Below are positions 1 to 11,088 of a stretch of DNA of 64,000 nt, in pieces. Below the pieces are notes generated by a model. It was given only the letters and a program-made list of their open reading frames with translations, had not been told where the DNA came from and made no database searches. How positions within the stretch are numbered: the first letter of the stretch is position 1; the number at the start of each line of letters is the position of its first letter. Both the position numbers and the translations under genes were made by a program. The DNA is taken from positions 57,413 to 121,412 of the forward strand of contig CAMAYG010000003.1 in assembly GCA_945862535.1 (NCBI GenBank). Direction: 5' to 3'. The stretch is from Rickettsia typhi. Its GTDB lineage: Bacteria > Pseudomonadota > Alphaproteobacteria > Rickettsiales > UBA1997.

Positions 1-2
1 CA

Positions 3-197
3 ATTCTTATGATTAACAATCGCGAGATTATTGCCATTAGGGGCTATTCGCCAATTTTGCCATTCGAATTTCAGGCCCCGATTTTTGTTGTAATATTTGT
101 TTTTTTTGTTTTTGGATTTTTATGCGGTTATTTATTATTTGGTGTCAAAACTATTTCTAAGAAAATTTTTCGTAAAAAAAATCTTTTAAAGAAGTAA
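3..197 (+). CDS. LapA-domain membrane protein, C-terminal part
   Basis: The reading frame is open to the left edge, so only the C-terminal part of the gene is here. The visible residues show a conserved-looking N-x-x-I/V pattern, a proline-containing turn (SPILPFEFQAP), then one transmembrane helix ending in GFLCGYLLFG and a lysine-rich cytoplasmic tail. This is the layout of the LapA/DUF1049 domain, small inner-membrane proteins linked to lipopolysaccharide assembly in other proteobacteria. An ATG lies at position 9, but the family has another helix upstream, so it is probably internal. Family assignment rests on pattern only. Confidence 0.6.
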   Translation: MLMINNREIIAIRGYSPILPFEFQAPIFVVIFVFFVFGFLCGYLLFGVKTISKKIFRKKNLLKK

Positions 198-328
198 TTT
201 ATGTCATGTATTTAAGCATAGGAAATGGTGCGATGCTATTTTTATTAAATAATAATATTAGTTTCCTAGCGCGGCTAGAAAATCATGTTTTTTACTTAGC
301 ACAGCTTAAAAATAATATTTTGCCTAAG

Positions 329-357
329 GTGTCATTATTTAGTGGAAATACTATAAC
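329..357 (+). promoter_or_regulatory. candidate promoter for nusA-infB
   Basis: GTGTCA (329-334) and TATAAC (352-357) are spaced by 17 bp, matching four and five of six consensus sigma-70 positions. They lie about 85 bp before nusA. The 198-442 gap otherwise holds no convincing gene; a 53-codon open frame at 206-367 is too short and featureless to call. Weak evidence. Confidence 0.3.
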
Positions 358-442
358 ATTTGCTTGATTTATAAGATTAGGCAATTAAAATGCACCTTTA
401 TTTGATTTCTTAAATTTATATCAATCCATAATCAGTCAAACG

Positions 443-1732
443 ATGGTAAATAATCTTAGTGTTCTTGGTAGTAAGGAAATTCTATTGGTTGCCGAAAATA
501 TTGCTCACGAAAAAGGCATTTCTCCTCAGGAAATTGTCGAAGCAATGGAAGAGGGTATTAAAATGGCCGCTAAAAAAAAATATGGTCATCACTTGGCGAT
601 AGAGTGTAAAATAGACCGTAAAAGCGGTATTATTAAGCTTTTTAATAATTTAGAGGTTGTAGAAAATGAAAATTTTGAAGACTTCGACAGCAGAACTCAA
701 ATTGTTTTAAAAGATGCAAAGTTGCAAAACGATGAAGCGGAAATTGGTGATTATATCTCTAGAGAATTGCCCCCGATAGATCTAAACAGAGTTGTTGTTC
801 AGGTTGCTCGTAGTGAAATTTTTAAAAAAGTGCGGGAAGCTGAAAAGAATAAGGAATACAAAGATTTTCATAAAAGAATTGGCGATGTTGTTAGTGCTTT
901 GGTAAAAAAAGTTGGTATTAAAAATGTGGTTATGGAGGTAGATGGTTACGAAGCTGTCTTACATGAAAGTGGCATCATACCTAGGGAAAATTTTAAAGTT
1001 GGCGACCGTGTCCGTGTTTATGTCGAAGATGTTCGTCGCGAGATGATTGGTGCCCAGATCTTCCTCTCAAGAACACACCAAAACTTTTTGGTAAAATTGT
1101 TCGAGCAGGAAGTTCCAGAATTAGGCGATGGCAATATTGAAGTAAAGGCTGTTGCCCGCGATCCGGGTTCGAGGGCAAAAATTGCCATCTACTCCAGAAG
1201 AGAAGACATAGATATTATTGGTGCCTTTATTGGTATTCGTGGTAGCAGGGTTCAGTCTGTTAGTTCGGAATTGCGAGGCGAAAAAATTGATATTATTAAA
1301 TATTCTTCAAATGTTGCTGAAATGGTAATAAACTCCCTTACCCCAGCAAAAATCAACAAGGTAATTGTTGATGAAGAAAATAAATTAATCGAAGTTGTTG
1401 TTGCGGAAGATCAGCTTAGTTTAGCTATCGGCAGAGGTGGGCAAAATGTTAAACTTGCCTCAAGGTTAATTAATTATAGGATTGATGTTATTACCGACGA
1501 TCAAGAATCTTTAAGAAGAACCACAGAATTTAATCAAGCTTCGGAGTTGTTTATTTCTGCCCTAGATGTCGAGGAGATGATAGCTAATCTATTAGCCTCG
1601 GAAGGGTTTTTGTCGATAGAGGATATTGCTAATTCAGAAATTAATGAAATAGCGGTAATTGAAGGTTTTGATGAAGAGGTAGCTTCCGAAATAAAAAGAA
1701 GAGCCGAAGATTATTTGCACAAAAACAATTAG
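443..1732 (+). CDS. nusA: transcription termination/antitermination factor NusA
   Basis: NusA binds RNA polymerase and nascent RNA and modulates pausing, termination and antitermination. The 429-residue product shows the N-terminal polymerase-binding domain, an S1 domain (about residues 135-205), the SRTHQNFL segment that leads into the KH domains, and KH2 with AIGRGGQNVKLAS. The C-terminus keeps only one helix-hairpin-helix-like stretch (VIEGFDEEVASEIKRRAED), so it is shorter than the roughly 495-residue E. coli protein with its two acidic repeats. It heads a nusA-infB unit. The usual upstream rimP is not present, and no Shine-Dalgarno motif precedes the ATG. Confidence 0.96.
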   Translation: MVNNLSVLGSKEILLVAENIAHEKGISPQEIVEAMEEGIKMAAKKKYGHHLAIECKIDRKSGIIKLFNNLEVVENENFEDFDSRTQIVLKDAKLQNDEAEIGDYISRELPPIDLNRVVVQVARSEIFKKVREAEKNKEYKDFHKRIGDVVSALVKKVGIKNVVMEVDGYEAVLHESGIIPRENFKVGDRVRVYVEDVRREMIGAQIFLSRTHQNFLVKLFEQEVPELGDGNIEVKAVARDPGSRAKIAIYSRREDIDIIGAFIGIRGSRVQSVSSELRGEKIDIIKYSSNVAEMVINSLTPAKINKVIVDEENKLIEVVVAEDQLSLAIGRGGQNVKLASRLINYRIDVITDDQESLRRTTEFNQASELFISALDVEEMIANLLASEGFLSIEDIANSEINEIAVIEGFDEEVASEIKRRAEDYLHKNN

Positions 1733-1893
1733 AATTTCTTGAGATATCTTATCAATTGATTGATTAATGTAATTTAATAATGCAATCCAAATTAATGTAA
1801 TATATTAGGGGTTGGTAAAACTGACCGTGTTAACAGTAAAATTTTTATCGTTTTAACTTGCTAGCCTTTAATTAACAATGTAACACTTACCGT

Positions 1894-4794
1894 ATGAATA
1901 ATCAAGATAGCAAAAATAACCAAGAGAAAGGCAATCGCTCCACTCTTACCCTAAAAATTCGTGGCGATAACAACTCTGGCAATTCTAACACTAGTTCCGA
2001 GAAGAGAGCAGAGATGAAATCTAATGAAAAGTTCAACTCTTCTAGTAGGAATCGTGGAGTGCAAGTAACGATAAAAGGTAGAAAATCTGGTGCCGATATT
2101 GCAAAGAAAGGCAATAATTTTGGCAATATAGATTCTGGAAGCCTTAATGTAGACGAAATCAAGGCTCGCTATCTTGCGGTTTCTGGAGTTAATTCTGGTA
2201 ATTCTAGTAAAATAGACAATAACGATGCGGTTTTAAGATTAAAAAATAGCATTCGCAAGAAAGAAGGGCATAATCAATCTGCCAATAAAATCGAGGAAGT
2301 TAACGAGCCTCACTTAAAACACAGCGAAAATTCCGAGGATAATCATAATTTTGTTAGTGAAACAAATTCAGATGAAATTTGCGATGCAACACAAGAAGAA
2401 ATGTCTCGAAGCGAGTCAGTGGAAGAGTCTACAGGCTCTAATCAAGAATTAGAAAGTTCTGAAGTGATTGAAGTTAATAATCATCAAGAAGAAAACGGCA
2501 ATTTATTGTCTAGTGAAGAGCATAAAGAAGATTTAATAGAAAAGAGTCAAATTACACATTCTGTAACTAGTTTTACAACTAATAACCAAGGCAATCCTTT
2601 TGACAAAATTACTGCTGGTCGTAATTTAGCAAATAATGTCAATACCTTAGCAGTTAGTGATGAAAAAAAGAAAAAAACACCATTTAAGGTCGATCCTTTC
2701 GATGTTCGTAGTAAAATCAGGCAAAGCATTGAGACTAGTAATAAAGAGAAGCTAGAAAAAGAGAAGTTTTTGCAAGAAAAGAAAAATGCCGAAGAAAAGC
2801 AAAAACAAGAGCAAGTTCAGAAGACTAATGTTGAAAAAGAGTTAAAAAAACCTAAAACCCGTGCTGAAAATATTATTGCCGACGAAGAAGAGAAGAAGAA
2901 AAATAAATTTTCCAATAAAACTGAAAAAGTTAATACTAGAAAATTAACATATTTTATCGATAATGACGACGAAGATGGGTCGTTTAGAAAGAAAAAACGA
3001 AAATCACGACATGAAGCAAATAACAACGATAAAGAATATAAAAGAATTTCTCGAGAAGTTATATTGCCAGAGTTAATTCAAGTTGCCGATTTGGCAGACA
3101 GAATGTCGGAGAAGGTTGGTGATGTAGTGAAAAAGCTATTTTCAATGGGTATGGTTGCAACAAGCAATCAGGTTATAGATGCCGATACAGCAGAGTTGAT
3201 TATTAGTGAATTTGGCCATAGCTTTAAAAGAGTTCAATCTTCGGATGTTGAAAATGTTCTGGAAGAAGATAATGGAGAATTCGAATTACTACCAAGAGCT
3301 CCAGTAGTTACGATAATGGGGCATGTCGATCATGGCAAAACCTCGTTGCTCGATGCCTTAAGATCTACCGATGTTGCAAGTAGGGAGAGCGGAGGCATTA
3401 CTCAACATATTGGCGCTTCAAGAATTCAGCTAGAAAGCGGTCAATTCATTACTTTCCTTGACACCCCTGGTCACGAAGCTTTTACAGAGATGAGGTCTCG
3501 CGGTGCTAATGTTACCGATATTGTTGTTTTGGTTGTGGCGGCTGACGATGGAGTAAAAGAACAAACTATTGAAGCGATTAATCATGCCAAAGCTGCCAAT
3601 GTACCAATTATTATTGCTGTTAATAAGATAGATCGACCTGGTGCCGATCCTACTAGGGTAAAAAACGAATTATTGGCACATAATGTTGTTGCTGAAGATT
3701 TAGGTGGCGATTCTATTTTTATTGAAGTTTCGGCAAAGAAAAGAATCAACCTAGATAAACTCGAAGAGGCGATATTATTGCAAGCGGAAGTTTTAGAATT
3801 AAAAAGTCGTCATCATGGCAAGGCAAATGGTGTTGTAATAGAATCTCGTATCGATACTAATAATGGTGTTGTTGCGAGTATATTAGTGCAAAATGGTGTT
3901 TTAAATGTTGGCGACTTAATCGTTGTAGGAACTGCATATGGTAAAATAAGAAGAATGCTCGACGATAAAGGTAAATCTATTAAAGTCGCCACTCCTTCTG
4001 TTCCTGTAGAAATTATGGGTCTTGATATGGCTCCAAAAGCAGGCGATAAATTTGTTGAAGTCGAAGAAGAGAAGCAGGCTAGGGAAATAATTAGTTATCG
4101 TAGCCGTAAACTAAAAGATGAAAAGGTAATGAAAAATTCCGCCAGAACTACTGCTGAAATATTTAAAACCAGCGGAACGGACAGTTTGAAATATCTTAAT
4201 ATCATTATTAAGGGCGATGTCAATGGTTCGGTTGAGGCAATTCAGGGCTCTATTCTTAAATTATCTTCGGAAGAAGTGGCGATTAAAATAATCCATGCCG
4301 CTACTGGCGGCATTACTCAAAGCGATATTGCATTGGCCGCAGTTTCTGGTGCGGTAGTTATTGGCTTTAATGTCAGATCTAACAACGAAGCAAAAACATT
4401 AGCTGAAAATAAAAATATCGATGTTCGCTATTATTCGATAATATACAACTTGGTCGATGAGTTAAAGCTGTTGCTTTCTGGCATGTTAAGCCCAATACAC
4501 ACCGAAAATTATCTTGGTTCGGCACAGATTAGGCAGGTGTTTAAAATTAGTGGACTTGGTAAGATTGCAGGTGGTTTCGTATTAGATGGTATTATAAAAA
4601 GAAATGCTAAGGTTAGATTGTTGCGCGATAATATTGTAATATTTGAAGGTATTTTAAAAACCCTTAAAAGATTCAAAGACGATGCAAAAGAAGTTAAAAC
4701 TGGCTTTGAATGTGGCTTCTCACTAGAAAATTACGACGATATTAAAGAGCAAGATGTTGTCGAATGTTTTGAAATAGTAGAGCAAAAACGTTAA
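1894..4794 (+). CDS. infB: translation initiation factor IF-2
   Basis: IF-2 is the GTPase that delivers initiator tRNA to the 30S subunit and promotes subunit joining. The 966-residue product begins with about 390 residues of charged, low-complexity linker rich in Asn, Ser, Glu and Lys, followed by the IF2N domain. The G domain carries G1 GHVDHGKT, G3 DTPGHEAF and G4 NKID, and domains II-IV follow through the C-terminus. It lies 161 bp after nusA, as in many bacteria, but rbfA, truB and rpsO do not follow; purF does. The long N-terminal linker is at the large end for the family. Confidence 0.97.
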   Translation: MNNQDSKNNQEKGNRSTLTLKIRGDNNSGNSNTSSEKRAEMKSNEKFNSSSRNRGVQVTIKGRKSGADIAKKGNNFGNIDSGSLNVDEIKARYLAVSGVNSGNSSKIDNNDAVLRLKNSIRKKEGHNQSANKIEEVNEPHLKHSENSEDNHNFVSETNSDEICDATQEEMSRSESVEESTGSNQELESSEVIEVNNHQEENGNLLSSEEHKEDLIEKSQITHSVTSFTTNNQGNPFDKITAGRNLANNVNTLAVSDEKKKKTPFKVDPFDVRSKIRQSIETSNKEKLEKEKFLQEKKNAEEKQKQEQVQKTNVEKELKKPKTRAENIIADEEEKKKNKFSNKTEKVNTRKLTYFIDNDDEDGSFRKKKRKSRHEANNNDKEYKRISREVILPELIQVADLADRMSEKVGDVVKKLFSMGMVATSNQVIDADTAELIISEFGHSFKRVQSSDVENVLEEDNGEFELLPRAPVVTIMGHVDHGKTSLLDALRSTDVASRESGGITQHIGASRIQLESGQFITFLDTPGHEAFTEMRSRGANVTDIVVLVVAADDGVKEQTIEAINHAKAANVPIIIAVNKIDRPGADPTRVKNELLAHNVVAEDLGGDSIFIEVSAKKRINLDKLEEAILLQAEVLELKSRHHGKANGVVIESRIDTNNGVVASILVQNGVLNVGDLIVVGTAYGKIRRMLDDKGKSIKVATPSVPVEIMGLDMAPKAGDKFVEVEEEKQAREIISYRSRKLKDEKVMKNSARTTAEIFKTSGTDSLKYLNIIIKGDVNGSVEAIQGSILKLSSEEVAIKIIHAATGGITQSDIALAAVSGAVVIGFNVRSNNEAKTLAENKNIDVRYYSIIYNLVDELKLLLSGMLSPIHTENYLGSAQIRQVFKISGLGKIAGGFVLDGIIKRNAKVRLLRDNIVIFEGILKTLKRFKDDAKEVKTGFECGFSLENYDDIKEQDVVECFEIVEQKR

Positions 4795-4821
4795 TAACTT
4801 TATATTATCCTAATTTAAAAA

Positions 4822-6225
4822 ATGATACCACTAGACAAAATGCACGAAGAATGCGGTGTTTTTGCAATTGTTAATTCTAACGATGCAGCAACTAATACTG
4901 CTCTTGGTTTGCATGCCTTGCAACATCGCGGTCAAGAAGCAGGGGGTATTGTTGTTATTGCTCCAGATAAAACTTTCAATATTCATCATTCCGATGGCTT
5001 AATTGCCGATAACTTTAACAGTCAAGAGGTTGTTAGTAAGCTTCAGGGGCGAACTGCAATTGGTCATGTTCGCTATTCTACTGCTGGTAAAAAAACAGCC
5101 CGTAACTATCAGCCGATATTTGCCGAATTAAATCTTGGCCCTATTGCCATTGCTCATAATGGCAATTTAACTAATGCAATCAAGCTTCGCAACGACTTAA
5201 TTAATCGCGGAGCAATATTTCAATCTACTATGGATACCGAAGTAATTATTCATTTGATTGCTCTTAGTAAAAAAAATAATCTTTTAGAAAAAATTATCGA
5301 TGCGGTATCGCAAATTGAAGGGGCTTTTTCTTTGGTTATTCTTAGTTCAGGCGGAGTTTTTGCAATTAGAGATTCTCACGGAGTTAGGCCTCTATCGTTA
5401 GGGAGAGTTGGTGATTCTTGGGTTGTGGCATCGGAAACTTGTGCTCTAGACATTATTGGTGCGAGTTTTGTTCGCGATGTTGAAAAGGGTGAAATGCTAT
5501 TTATTAGCAACGATCCGCAAAATAAACCTCAGTCTTCCTTTCCTTTTGTTGTTAAGAAAAGCAAGTTCTGTATCTTTGAATTTGTTTATTTTTCTCGTCC
5601 CGATAGCACAATAGACAGTAAAAATGTTTATCAGATGCGAAAAAATATTGGTATGGAATTGGCAAGAGAGGTTGTGATTGATGCCGATGTTGTGGTGCCA
5701 GTGCCAGATTCTGGAGTGGCGGCGGCAATTGGCTATGCTAATCAATCTAATATTCCTTTTGAGTTAGGAATTATTAGGAATCACTATGTAGGTCGCACCT
5801 TTATCGAGCCTACCGAAAAAATTCGTAATTTTGGGGTAAAATTAAAGCATAATGCCAATTCAATAGTTATTCGCAACAAGAGAGTAATTTTAATTGACGA
5901 CAGCATCGTTCGTGGCACTACTTCGAAGAAGATAGTTCAAATGATTCGCGATGCTGGTGCTCTAGAGGTTCATTTGGTTATTGCCTCTCCGCCAACAATT
6001 TCGCCTTGTTTTTATGGTGTAGATACTCCAAACAAAGAAGCTCTTATTGCCTCTAAACACTCGGTCGACGAAGTAGCAAAGATTATCGGTGTAGATACAT
6101 TGCATTATCTAAGTATTGACGGTTTGTATCGTGCAATTCTTAACAATCCTCGCAATGATAACGAACCACAATTTTGCGATGCCTGTTTCTCCGATCAATA
6201 CCCCATTACCTTAACCGATAAATAA
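4822..6225 (+). CDS. purF: amidophosphoribosyltransferase
   Basis: PurF makes 5-phosphoribosylamine from PRPP and glutamine, the first committed step of purine synthesis. The start gives a ten-residue propeptide ending in MHEE before Cys11, the expected N-terminal nucleophile after processing. The glutaminase fold shows GHVRYST and AHNGNL. The PRPP-binding loop is VILIDDSIVRGTT. Cysteines in KFCIFEFVYF, SPCFYG and CDAC fit the four [4Fe-4S] ligands of the Bacillus-type enzyme. The 467-residue length is normal. De novo purine synthesis is absent from many obligate intracellular Rickettsiales, so this gene is informative about lifestyle. It sits 28 bp after infB. Confidence 0.97.
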   Translation: MIPLDKMHEECGVFAIVNSNDAATNTALGLHALQHRGQEAGGIVVIAPDKTFNIHHSDGLIADNFNSQEVVSKLQGRTAIGHVRYSTAGKKTARNYQPIFAELNLGPIAIAHNGNLTNAIKLRNDLINRGAIFQSTMDTEVIIHLIALSKKNNLLEKIIDAVSQIEGAFSLVILSSGGVFAIRDSHGVRPLSLGRVGDSWVVASETCALDIIGASFVRDVEKGEMLFISNDPQNKPQSSFPFVVKKSKFCIFEFVYFSRPDSTIDSKNVYQMRKNIGMELAREVVIDADVVVPVPDSGVAAAIGYANQSNIPFELGIIRNHYVGRTFIEPTEKIRNFGVKLKHNANSIVIRNKRVILIDDSIVRGTTSKKIVQMIRDAGALEVHLVIASPPTISPCFYGVDTPNKEALIASKHSVDEVAKIIGVDTLHYLSIDGLYRAILNNPRNDNEPQFCDACFSDQYPITLTDK

Positions 6226-6252
6226 AATAATTTACTCTTTTATTCTTAAAAA

Positions 6253-6849
6253 ATGTTCGGTTTATCGTTGTTCGAATTTATAATTATTCTTATTGTGGCA
6301 ACAATTGTTATTAAGCCAAAAGATATGCCAGAAGTGGTTTATTTTGTGGCAAAACTAGCAATACGTTTGCGTCGCTTTCTTAGTGGTATCAAAGCGAAAT
6401 ATCAAAAATTTGAAGATGAAATTGGTTTAGCAAAAATAAAAGAAACAATTAATCAAGAATTACTACTGGAAGACTTAGAAAAACAACACAAAACCAGTGT
6501 TAACAATGCTTTAAACGGCCAAATATTTCACGAGATTCAGCAAGATAAAGCTACTTCAATCGCTAATAACCAAGATTCTCTCTCTTTAGAAATTATCGAA
6601 GAAGAATCTTTCGACAGCAATTTAAACCAGAATAATCAGCAGTTATTCTTAGAATTAAAAAACAAATTAATTATCGATGATAATGTTTTGATTGTCGATG
6701 TTTATGGGCAGAGCCACCTTATTCCTCAAGGTCATATCGCCAAGAATAAAAATTTTCTTGAACTGGTCGAGCTTAAAGAAATTGCCGAACTAAATTGCAA
6801 CAATCTTGAAAGTCAGAAAAATCAGCTAAAAAACGATGAAAAAGATTGA
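6253..6849 (+). CDS. tatB: Sec-independent protein translocase subunit TatB
   Basis: TatB binds twin-arginine signal peptides with TatC in the inner membrane. The N-terminus MFGLSLFEFIIILIVATIVI is the single membrane helix, followed by the KPKDMPEV hinge and an amphipathic helix with RLRRFLSGI, all typical of TatB rather than TatA. The remaining roughly 110 residues are acidic and Gln/Asn-rich with little conservation. No tatC or tatA is adjacent. The gene lies 27 bp after purF and probably shares its transcript. Confidence 0.85.
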   Translation: MFGLSLFEFIIILIVATIVIKPKDMPEVVYFVAKLAIRLRRFLSGIKAKYQKFEDEIGLAKIKETINQELLLEDLEKQHKTSVNNALNGQIFHEIQQDKATSIANNQDSLSLEIIEEESFDSNLNQNNQQLFLELKNKLIIDDNVLIVDVYGQSHLIPQGHIAKNKNFLELVELKEIAELNCNNLESQKNQLKNDEKD

Positions 6850-6929
6850 GAATTTGAAAAATAGCTTTTAAATTATATTAATAAATTTTTACTTTAAACT
6901 ATCAAAAATCTAATAATCAAAAACTTAAA

Positions 6930-8243
6930 ATGACTCAAATAAAAAGCCCCACCTCCTCTAGTGCTAATTCTATTGAAATTGCAAAAATTAGAGTGGCAAA
7001 TTGTCAAAAATCTTCATTAACTGTTGCTGTAGATAAAATGCAAGATGTTGAAACTGTCTCTTTAGGGGTTTTTGTTAATACTGGTAGCCGTAATGAAACC
7101 GCAAAAAATAACGGCATTTCGCACTTTTTAGAGCATATGGCTTTTAAGGGCACAAAAAAAAGAACCGCTTTAGCAATTGCCGAAGAAATTGAAGCAATTG
7201 GTGGCTATATCAATGCTTACACCTCTCGCGAAAAAACCGTTTATTATGTTAAAATCCTTAAAAAACACCTTGAATTTGCTGTAGAATTTTTGTCGGACAT
7301 TATTCAAAATTCAACTTTCGATAAAATAGAGCTAGAAAAAGAAAGAGGAGTGATTTTACAAGAAATTGCAATGACAAACGACTCTCCCGATGACATTGTT
7401 TTTGATTATTTTCAAAATGCGGCTTTTGAAAAACAGCCAATTGGTCGCTCGATTCTAGGGCCAGAAAGCAATATCAAAAAATTCCAACAACAAGATTTTT
7501 TTGACTATGTCAATTCTCAATATAATGTTGATAACATCGCCATTAGTGCGGCCGGAGCAACAAATATTGCAGAATTATCTACTCTTGTTGCTAAATATTT
7601 TACCAATCTTAATTTGGGTAAGGCAAAAAAATCTGTCGATGCTAAATATTGCGGGGGCGAATTTCGTAAGCAAAAAAAACTTGAGCAGAATAATATCTTA
7701 GTGGGCTTTAAGGCTTTTGGCTATAAGGATGCTCGCTATTATCAATTGCAAATGTTGGCAATGATTCTAGGATCTGGAATGTCATCGCGACTTTTTCAAG
7801 AAATACGAGAAAAAAGGGGTTTGGCTTATTCTATTTATGCCTTTAATCAATGCTATAGAGACTGTGGAGTATTTACCGTTTATGCAGGAACTTCGCCAGA
7901 AAAAACCAATGAATTGCTTGAGGCAACAATAATGGAAATCAAAAAAATTACCAATAATATTACTGAAGCGGAAGTGAATAAGGTAAAAACTCAATTTGAA
8001 TCCTCTATTTTAATGGCAAAAGAAAGCACTAGTGGTAGGATGCAAAAATTAGGCAATAACTTACTTGATTTTGGCAGATATATCGACAGCAATCATATTC
8101 TTAGCGAGGTTAATAAAATTACAGTAGAGCAATTGCAAGAGCTTGCTTGTGAAATATTTTTTAGCAACAAGCCAAGTTTTGCAATGGTTGGCAATAAAAA
8201 TAGCGCTATGTCTTTTGACGAAATAACAACAAAACTTAACTAG
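6930..8243 (+). CDS. M16 family zinc metalloprotease (processing-peptidase-like)
   Basis: This is a 437-residue member of the pitrilysin/mitochondrial processing peptidase family, which cleaves peptides or presequences with a zinc ion. The inverted zinc motif HFLEH is present near residue 64, and the distal glutamate lies in ERGVILQEIAM. The C-terminal half has the REKRGLAYSIYAF segment typical of MPP-beta-like bacterial homologues. There is no obvious signal peptide, so a cytoplasmic or periplasm-independent role is possible; the substrate cannot be told from sequence. It follows tatB by 80 bp. Confidence 0.92.
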   Translation: MTQIKSPTSSSANSIEIAKIRVANCQKSSLTVAVDKMQDVETVSLGVFVNTGSRNETAKNNGISHFLEHMAFKGTKKRTALAIAEEIEAIGGYINAYTSREKTVYYVKILKKHLEFAVEFLSDIIQNSTFDKIELEKERGVILQEIAMTNDSPDDIVFDYFQNAAFEKQPIGRSILGPESNIKKFQQQDFFDYVNSQYNVDNIAISAAGATNIAELSTLVAKYFTNLNLGKAKKSVDAKYCGGEFRKQKKLEQNNILVGFKAFGYKDARYYQLQMLAMILGSGMSSRLFQEIREKRGLAYSIYAFNQCYRDCGVFTVYAGTSPEKTNELLEATIMEIKKITNNITEAEVNKVKTQFESSILMAKESTSGRMQKLGNNLLDFGRYIDSNHILSEVNKITVEQLQELACEIFFSNKPSFAMVGNKNSAMSFDEITTKLN

Positions 8244-8289
8244 GCTATTGCCAGAATAACGAGCTAGAGGTAAGTTTTGCTTTATGCCG

Positions 8290-8310
8290 AGGTTTTTTGG
8301 CTAAAAACCT
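8290..8310 (+). terminator. weak hairpin after the M16 gene
   Basis: AGGTTTTT (8290-8297) and AAAAACCT (8303-8310) form a perfect 8-bp stem with a 5-nt loop, 46 bp after the M16 protease stop. No clear T-tract follows, so it is at best a weak terminator. It lies in the 325-bp gene-free stretch 8244-8568. Confidence 0.3.
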
Positions 8311-8385
8311 TTGAAAATAAAAATCTTTGAAAAGCCTTGGTCACATTGTTATAAATTTTTTAATTTAATCGATGGAGTTTGCAAG

Positions 8386-8404
8386 AAAAACAAGTCTTGT
8401 TTTT
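8386..8404. promoter_or_regulatory. 19-bp perfect palindrome upstream of guaB
   Basis: AAAAACAAG and CTTGTTTTT flank a single central T, giving an exact palindrome about 165 bp before guaB. It could be an operator or a bidirectional terminator (A-tract on one side, T-tract on the other). A possible promoter follows (TTGCAA, 17 bp, TAAGAT near 8420-8450). The function is not known. Confidence 0.3.
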
Positions 8405-8553
8405 ATGTAATTTACTTTGCAATAAATTTATCTTGCATTTAAGATATTATTAACTTAGTTTTTAGAATATTTATAACTAATTTTAGTAATCAAAATTCTT
8501 AAGCAAAATTCTTTAATTTCAATATATTGAAGAGGTGAGTTAAGAATTATTAA

Positions 8554-10161
<1,608 letters not shown>

Positions 10162-10175
10162 AATTGCAAAGTTTA

Positions 10176-11063
10176 ATGATTAAATTTATCGCTACAAAAG
10201 TTTTATCTGCTAGTCAATTTTTGTCGCACAAAGTTATTGGACCGATAATTTACCTAATGCAAAAAACCTTTTTTGAACTAGCTTCATATGTCTTGGTAAT
10301 TACTTTCGCCATCATAAAAGTTACAAAAAGTATTCAAGGTGCAATTGCTTTTCATTTAATATTGTTGTTAATTTTTCTTTTGATTTTTCTTAATTCTTGT
10401 GCAAAAACTCAATTAGAAAAAGCCACCACTCCCGCTCAAGAATACCATAAGGGACTAGCTTTGTTAGCAAAGAAAAACTACGAAGAAGCGGCGGAAGTAT
10501 TTGAAAAAATAGAAGATAATTTCCCGTTTTCAGCAATTGCAATTAAATCGCACTTGGTTGCTGTTTATTGTTATTATCAAATACAAGAATATGTAAAAGC
10601 AATTGCTATTGCCGAATCTTTTATTCCAACCCACCCAAATAGCGACTTTACCCCTTATATGCTTTACATGAAGGGCTTGTCTTATTATCAGCAAATCACC
10701 AATATTAAGAGAGCTCAAGATATGGCATTGCAAGCAAATTTGTCGTTTTACGAATTAAACAACCGTTTTCCTTATTCAATATATCGATCCGATGCCGAAG
10801 AAAAAATTATAATTACCAACGAATATCTCGCCGGATCAAAGCTCGAAATCGCCAGATATCAAATGAGCAGTAAAAACCTTGTCGGAGCAATTACAAACCT
10901 TCAATATGTTGTCAAATATTTTGGTAATTCTGCCCAAGTGCCAGAGGCATATTTTCGAATACTAGAAATATATCGTTATCTCGACATGAAAAAGGAAGCT
11001 CGAACCCTAGAAGATATTATCAAAAAAGATTTTGCTAATAGTCAGTGGGCAAAAATGTTGTAA
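10176..11063 (+). CDS. bamD: outer membrane assembly lipoprotein BamD
   Basis: BamD is the essential lipoprotein partner of BamA in beta-barrel insertion. A strongly hydrophobic stretch ends in the lipobox LNSC, after which tetratricopeptide repeats follow (YHKGLALLAKKNYEEAA, KSHLVAVYCYYQ and others). The reading frame extends upstream with about 70 residues before the lipobox, unusually long for a lipoprotein signal. ATG 10176, ATG 10257 and several non-ATG starts are possible; the first ATG is listed because it has the A-rich context of this genome. The gene begins 14 bp after guaB, an unusual pairing. Confidence 0.85.
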   Translation: MIKFIATKVLSASQFLSHKVIGPIIYLMQKTFFELASYVLVITFAIIKVTKSIQGAIAFHLILLLIFLLIFLNSCAKTQLEKATTPAQEYHKGLALLAKKNYEEAAEVFEKIEDNFPFSAIAIKSHLVAVYCYYQIQEYVKAIAIAESFIPTHPNSDFTPYMLYMKGLSYYQQITNIKRAQDMALQANLSFYELNNRFPYSIYRSDAEEKIIITNEYLAGSKLEIARYQMSSKNLVGAITNLQYVVKYFGNSAQVPEAYFRILEIYRYLDMKKEARTLEDIIKKDFANSQWAKML

Positions 11064-11088
11064 TGCTGTAATAGTTAATAAATAACAT

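Noticed and set aside
206-367. 53-codon open frame between the LapA-domain gene and nusA
   Set aside because: Short, Asn/Leu-rich, no resemblance to RimP or any family I know; its start context is not typical of the window.
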